Assembly (NCBI GenBank): GCA_023437285.1
Contig: JAEZGP010000003.1
Span: 1 to 22,641 of the forward strand
Direction of reading: 5' to 3'
DNA length: 22,641 bases
Source of the DNA: Actinomycetes bacterium
GTDB lineage: Bacteria; Actinomycetota; Actinomycetes; Mycobacteriales; Micromonosporaceae
Below the pieces are notes generated by a model, which saw nothing but the letters and a program-made list of their open reading frames with translations, had not been told where the DNA came from and ran no database searches. Position numbers and translations under genes: made by a program. Shown piece by piece: positions 21,292 to 22,641 of this stretch; position 1 is the first letter of the stretch, and every line of letters begins with the position of its first letter.

Positions 21292-22641
21292 ATGGCGCCG
21301 TTACGCGCGCTCGCGACCCTGGCCAGAGCCAGCCGGCTGCGACTGAACGCCGGACGGCTACGCACCGCGGCGGGCATCGCCGTGCTGCTCGTCGCCGTCC
21401 CGCTGACCATCGGCGGCCTCGTCGGCTGGAACGTCATGCAGCACCGGGGCGCCGACGGCGGGTTCGGCGCCGCCCTCGCGCCGCTGCGCACCGACGGGTA
21501 CGCCATCGTTGTGCCCGACCCGGCCACCCTGTTCGCCGCCCAGGGCCGGCTCGCCACCATGGGCACCTCGCGCGTCCGCGTCACCGCCACCTCGCCCGAC
21601 GGGCCGCTGCTCGTCGGGCTGCCACCCAACCTCGACTACCTCGCCGGCGTCCGGCGCGGCGTCCTCACCGAGGTACGCGTGGCCCGCGGGCCACTGCCCG
21701 TCCGCGTCGACACCGTCGCCGGTACCCGTACGCCCGCCGACCCCCGTACCCAGACGTTCTGGCGCGCCGACGCCATCGACCTCACCCTCGGCGGCGCGGC
21801 GACCTCCGCCCCGACGCTGCTGTTCATGCGCGCCGACGGCGCGGCCGGCGTGCACGTCGACGTGCGGGTCACCGTCTTCCCCCGCTGGCTCAACCCGCTC
21901 ACCTGGGGTCTGCTCGTCGTCGGGCCGCTGCTGCTCGTCCTCGGCGTACTCCTCCTCGCCCGGCGGCGCCGCCCCGCCACCGTCGTTGTCGTACCCGCCA
22001 CCGACGTCACCGAACTCGTCACCATCCTGCGCCAGGCCACCGGGCAGTTGCCCACCGCCCCGGCGGCCCGCCACCGCCACGACTCCGCACGCCCACCGCG
22101 CGTGCCCGAGGCGCCGGACCGAGCGGCCATCCCCGCGCCGGCGGCCGGCCCGGCGTTAGAAATCTCGGCGGCCTCGGCGGATCCTGCGCGCGCCGCCCTG
22201 CCGGCGGGTGCCTATGCCCTCGGATTGCCGGCATCGGCCGGGTGGGGCAGCGCGGCGGATCCCGCGGACGCCTCGGGTCCGGTAAGTCCGGTACCCGCTT
22301 CGGACCTGGCGGTTGCCCTGGACGCCTCGGGTCCGGTAAGTCCGGTACCCGCTTCGGACCTGGCGGTTGCCGTGGACGCCTCGGGGCCGGCGGACGCGGT
22401 GGAACCGGCCGGCCCGGCGCGCAGGCCACGGCCGGGCGAATGGACCCTGTCCGGGCCGGCCGATCCCGTCCGGTGGCCCAGCTTCGCCGGCCTCGACGCG
22501 CGGGCGGCCGAGGACGGGGAAGGCTCGTCGGACGACGCCGAGCCGGTCGTAGCCGGGTCGAGCACGGCGGCGCCGGAGCCGTCGGCCGGCGCGGCCACGT
22601 CGCTCGGCGGCGGCGAAGGCCAATCCGGTTCGAGCCCGCGT
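21292..22641 (+). CDS. Two-TM membrane protein with repetitive Pro/Ala-rich tail, 3' end outside window
   Basis: The first 450 residues of a protein I do not recognise. The order is a basic N-terminus (MAPLRALATLARASRLRLN), helix 1 (about 26-46), an extracytoplasmic part (about 47-200) rich in beta-forming residues, and helix 2 (about 205-226, TWGLLVVGPLLLVLGVLLLA) closed by RRRR. A long Ala/Pro/Asp-rich cytoplasmic tail follows and still runs at the window edge. Topology by charge is N-in, C-in. The tail holds an 18-residue unit DASGPVSPVPASDLAVAL repeated in tandem (22267-22374) plus the start of a third. ATG 21292 is preceded by GTGGGGG at 4-5 nt. The layout suggests a sensor or envelope-stress type membrane protein, but no function is claimed. 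Confidence 0.75.
   Translation, partial: MAPLRALATLARASRLRLNAGRLRTAAGIAVLLVAVPLTIGGLVGWNVMQHRGADGGFGAALAPLRTDGYAIVVPDPATLFAAQGRLATMGTSRVRVTATSPDGPLLVGLPPNLDYLAGVRRGVLTEVRVARGPLPVRVDTVAGTRTPADPRTQTFWRADAIDLTLGGAATSAPTLLFMRADGAAGVHVDVRVTVFPRWLNPLTWGLLVVGPLLLVLGVLLLARRRRPATVVVVPATDVTELVTILRQATGQLPTAPAARHRHDSARPPRVPEAPDRAAIPAPAAGPALEISAASADPARAALPAGAYALGLPASAGWGSAADPADASGPVSPVPASDLAVALDASGPVSPVPASDLAVAVDASGPADAVEPAGPARRPRPGEWTLSGPADPVRWPSFAGLDARAAEDGEGSSDDAEPVVAGSSTAAPEPSAGAATSLGGGEGQSGSSPR
22267..22374 (+). repeat. 54-bp tandem repeat, two copies plus partial third
   Basis: Positions 22267-22320 and 22321-22374 are the same 54-bp unit with a single difference near the end (gccctg versus gccgtg). 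22375 onward restarts with the first bases of the unit (gacgcctcggg) before diverging. The unit is a multiple of three, so it adds 18 residues per copy without shifting the frame. Confidence 0.95.

Overview
The window reads as chromosomal DNA of a high-GC actinomycete. Nearly every gene has third codon positions saturated with G or C, GTG starts are common, several genes look leaderless (a -10-like hexamer about 7 nt before the start codon), and there are an F420-type luciferase-like oxidoreductase, a DUF1206 protein and a DrrAB-type ABC pump. A Micromonosporaceae or close relative fits best, but this is an inference from gene content, not a placement.

Layout. (1) 1-3677: a 4-hydroxybenzoate/protocatechuate (beta-ketoadipate) segment. 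pcaI-pcaJ-pcaF run leftward with overlapping ends (pcaF leaves the window) and pobA runs rightward from a shared 150-bp control region. (2) 3679-4677: a short 3' remnant of a lost gene, then an LLM-class oxidoreductase. (3) 4658-6450: a leftward DUF1206 membrane protein and lipid kinase pair with overlapping ends. (4) 6565-8197: a membrane protein with two PAP2 phosphatase domains, a terminator hairpin and an odd antisense frame over its 3' end. (5) 8238-11398: a small membrane protein, a TetR regulator and a divergent DrrAB-like drug exporter, with two phased operator palindromes between regulator and pump. (6) 11436-13137: an allantoate amidohydrolase-family gene behind a long intergenic mosaic. 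The mosaic holds a urocanase (hutU) relic, a low-GC block of nested inverted repeats and a strong ribosome binding site in front of an 18-codon leader frame. It looks like a decayed histidine-utilisation operon. (7) 13138-16779: an OpuC/OsmF-type compatible-solute ABC transporter. Two permeases and the binding protein run leftward and the ATPase runs rightward from a start only 3 bp away. The binding protein appears to be circularly permuted. (8) 16786-17606: a MOSC-domain protein with a terminator over its stop codon. (9) 17617-19426: a leftward redox operon, MauE/DoxX-like membrane protein, DsbA-like thioredoxin-fold protein and Bcp peroxiredoxin, followed by a tRNA gene with a leucine anticodon (UAG) but no long variable arm. 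(10) 19544-21211: a CopC-CopD fusion for copper handling. (11) 21292-end: an unrecognised two-TM membrane protein with a 54-bp tandem repeat in its tail, cut by the window edge.

The items most worth a second look are the permuted solute-binding protein, the class-I tRNA with anticodon UAG, the hutU relic with the structured AT-richer block upstream of the hydrolase, and the Lys in that hydrolase where the family normally has the catalytic Glu. All functional statements are by reading the sequence and recalling protein families; no database search was run.
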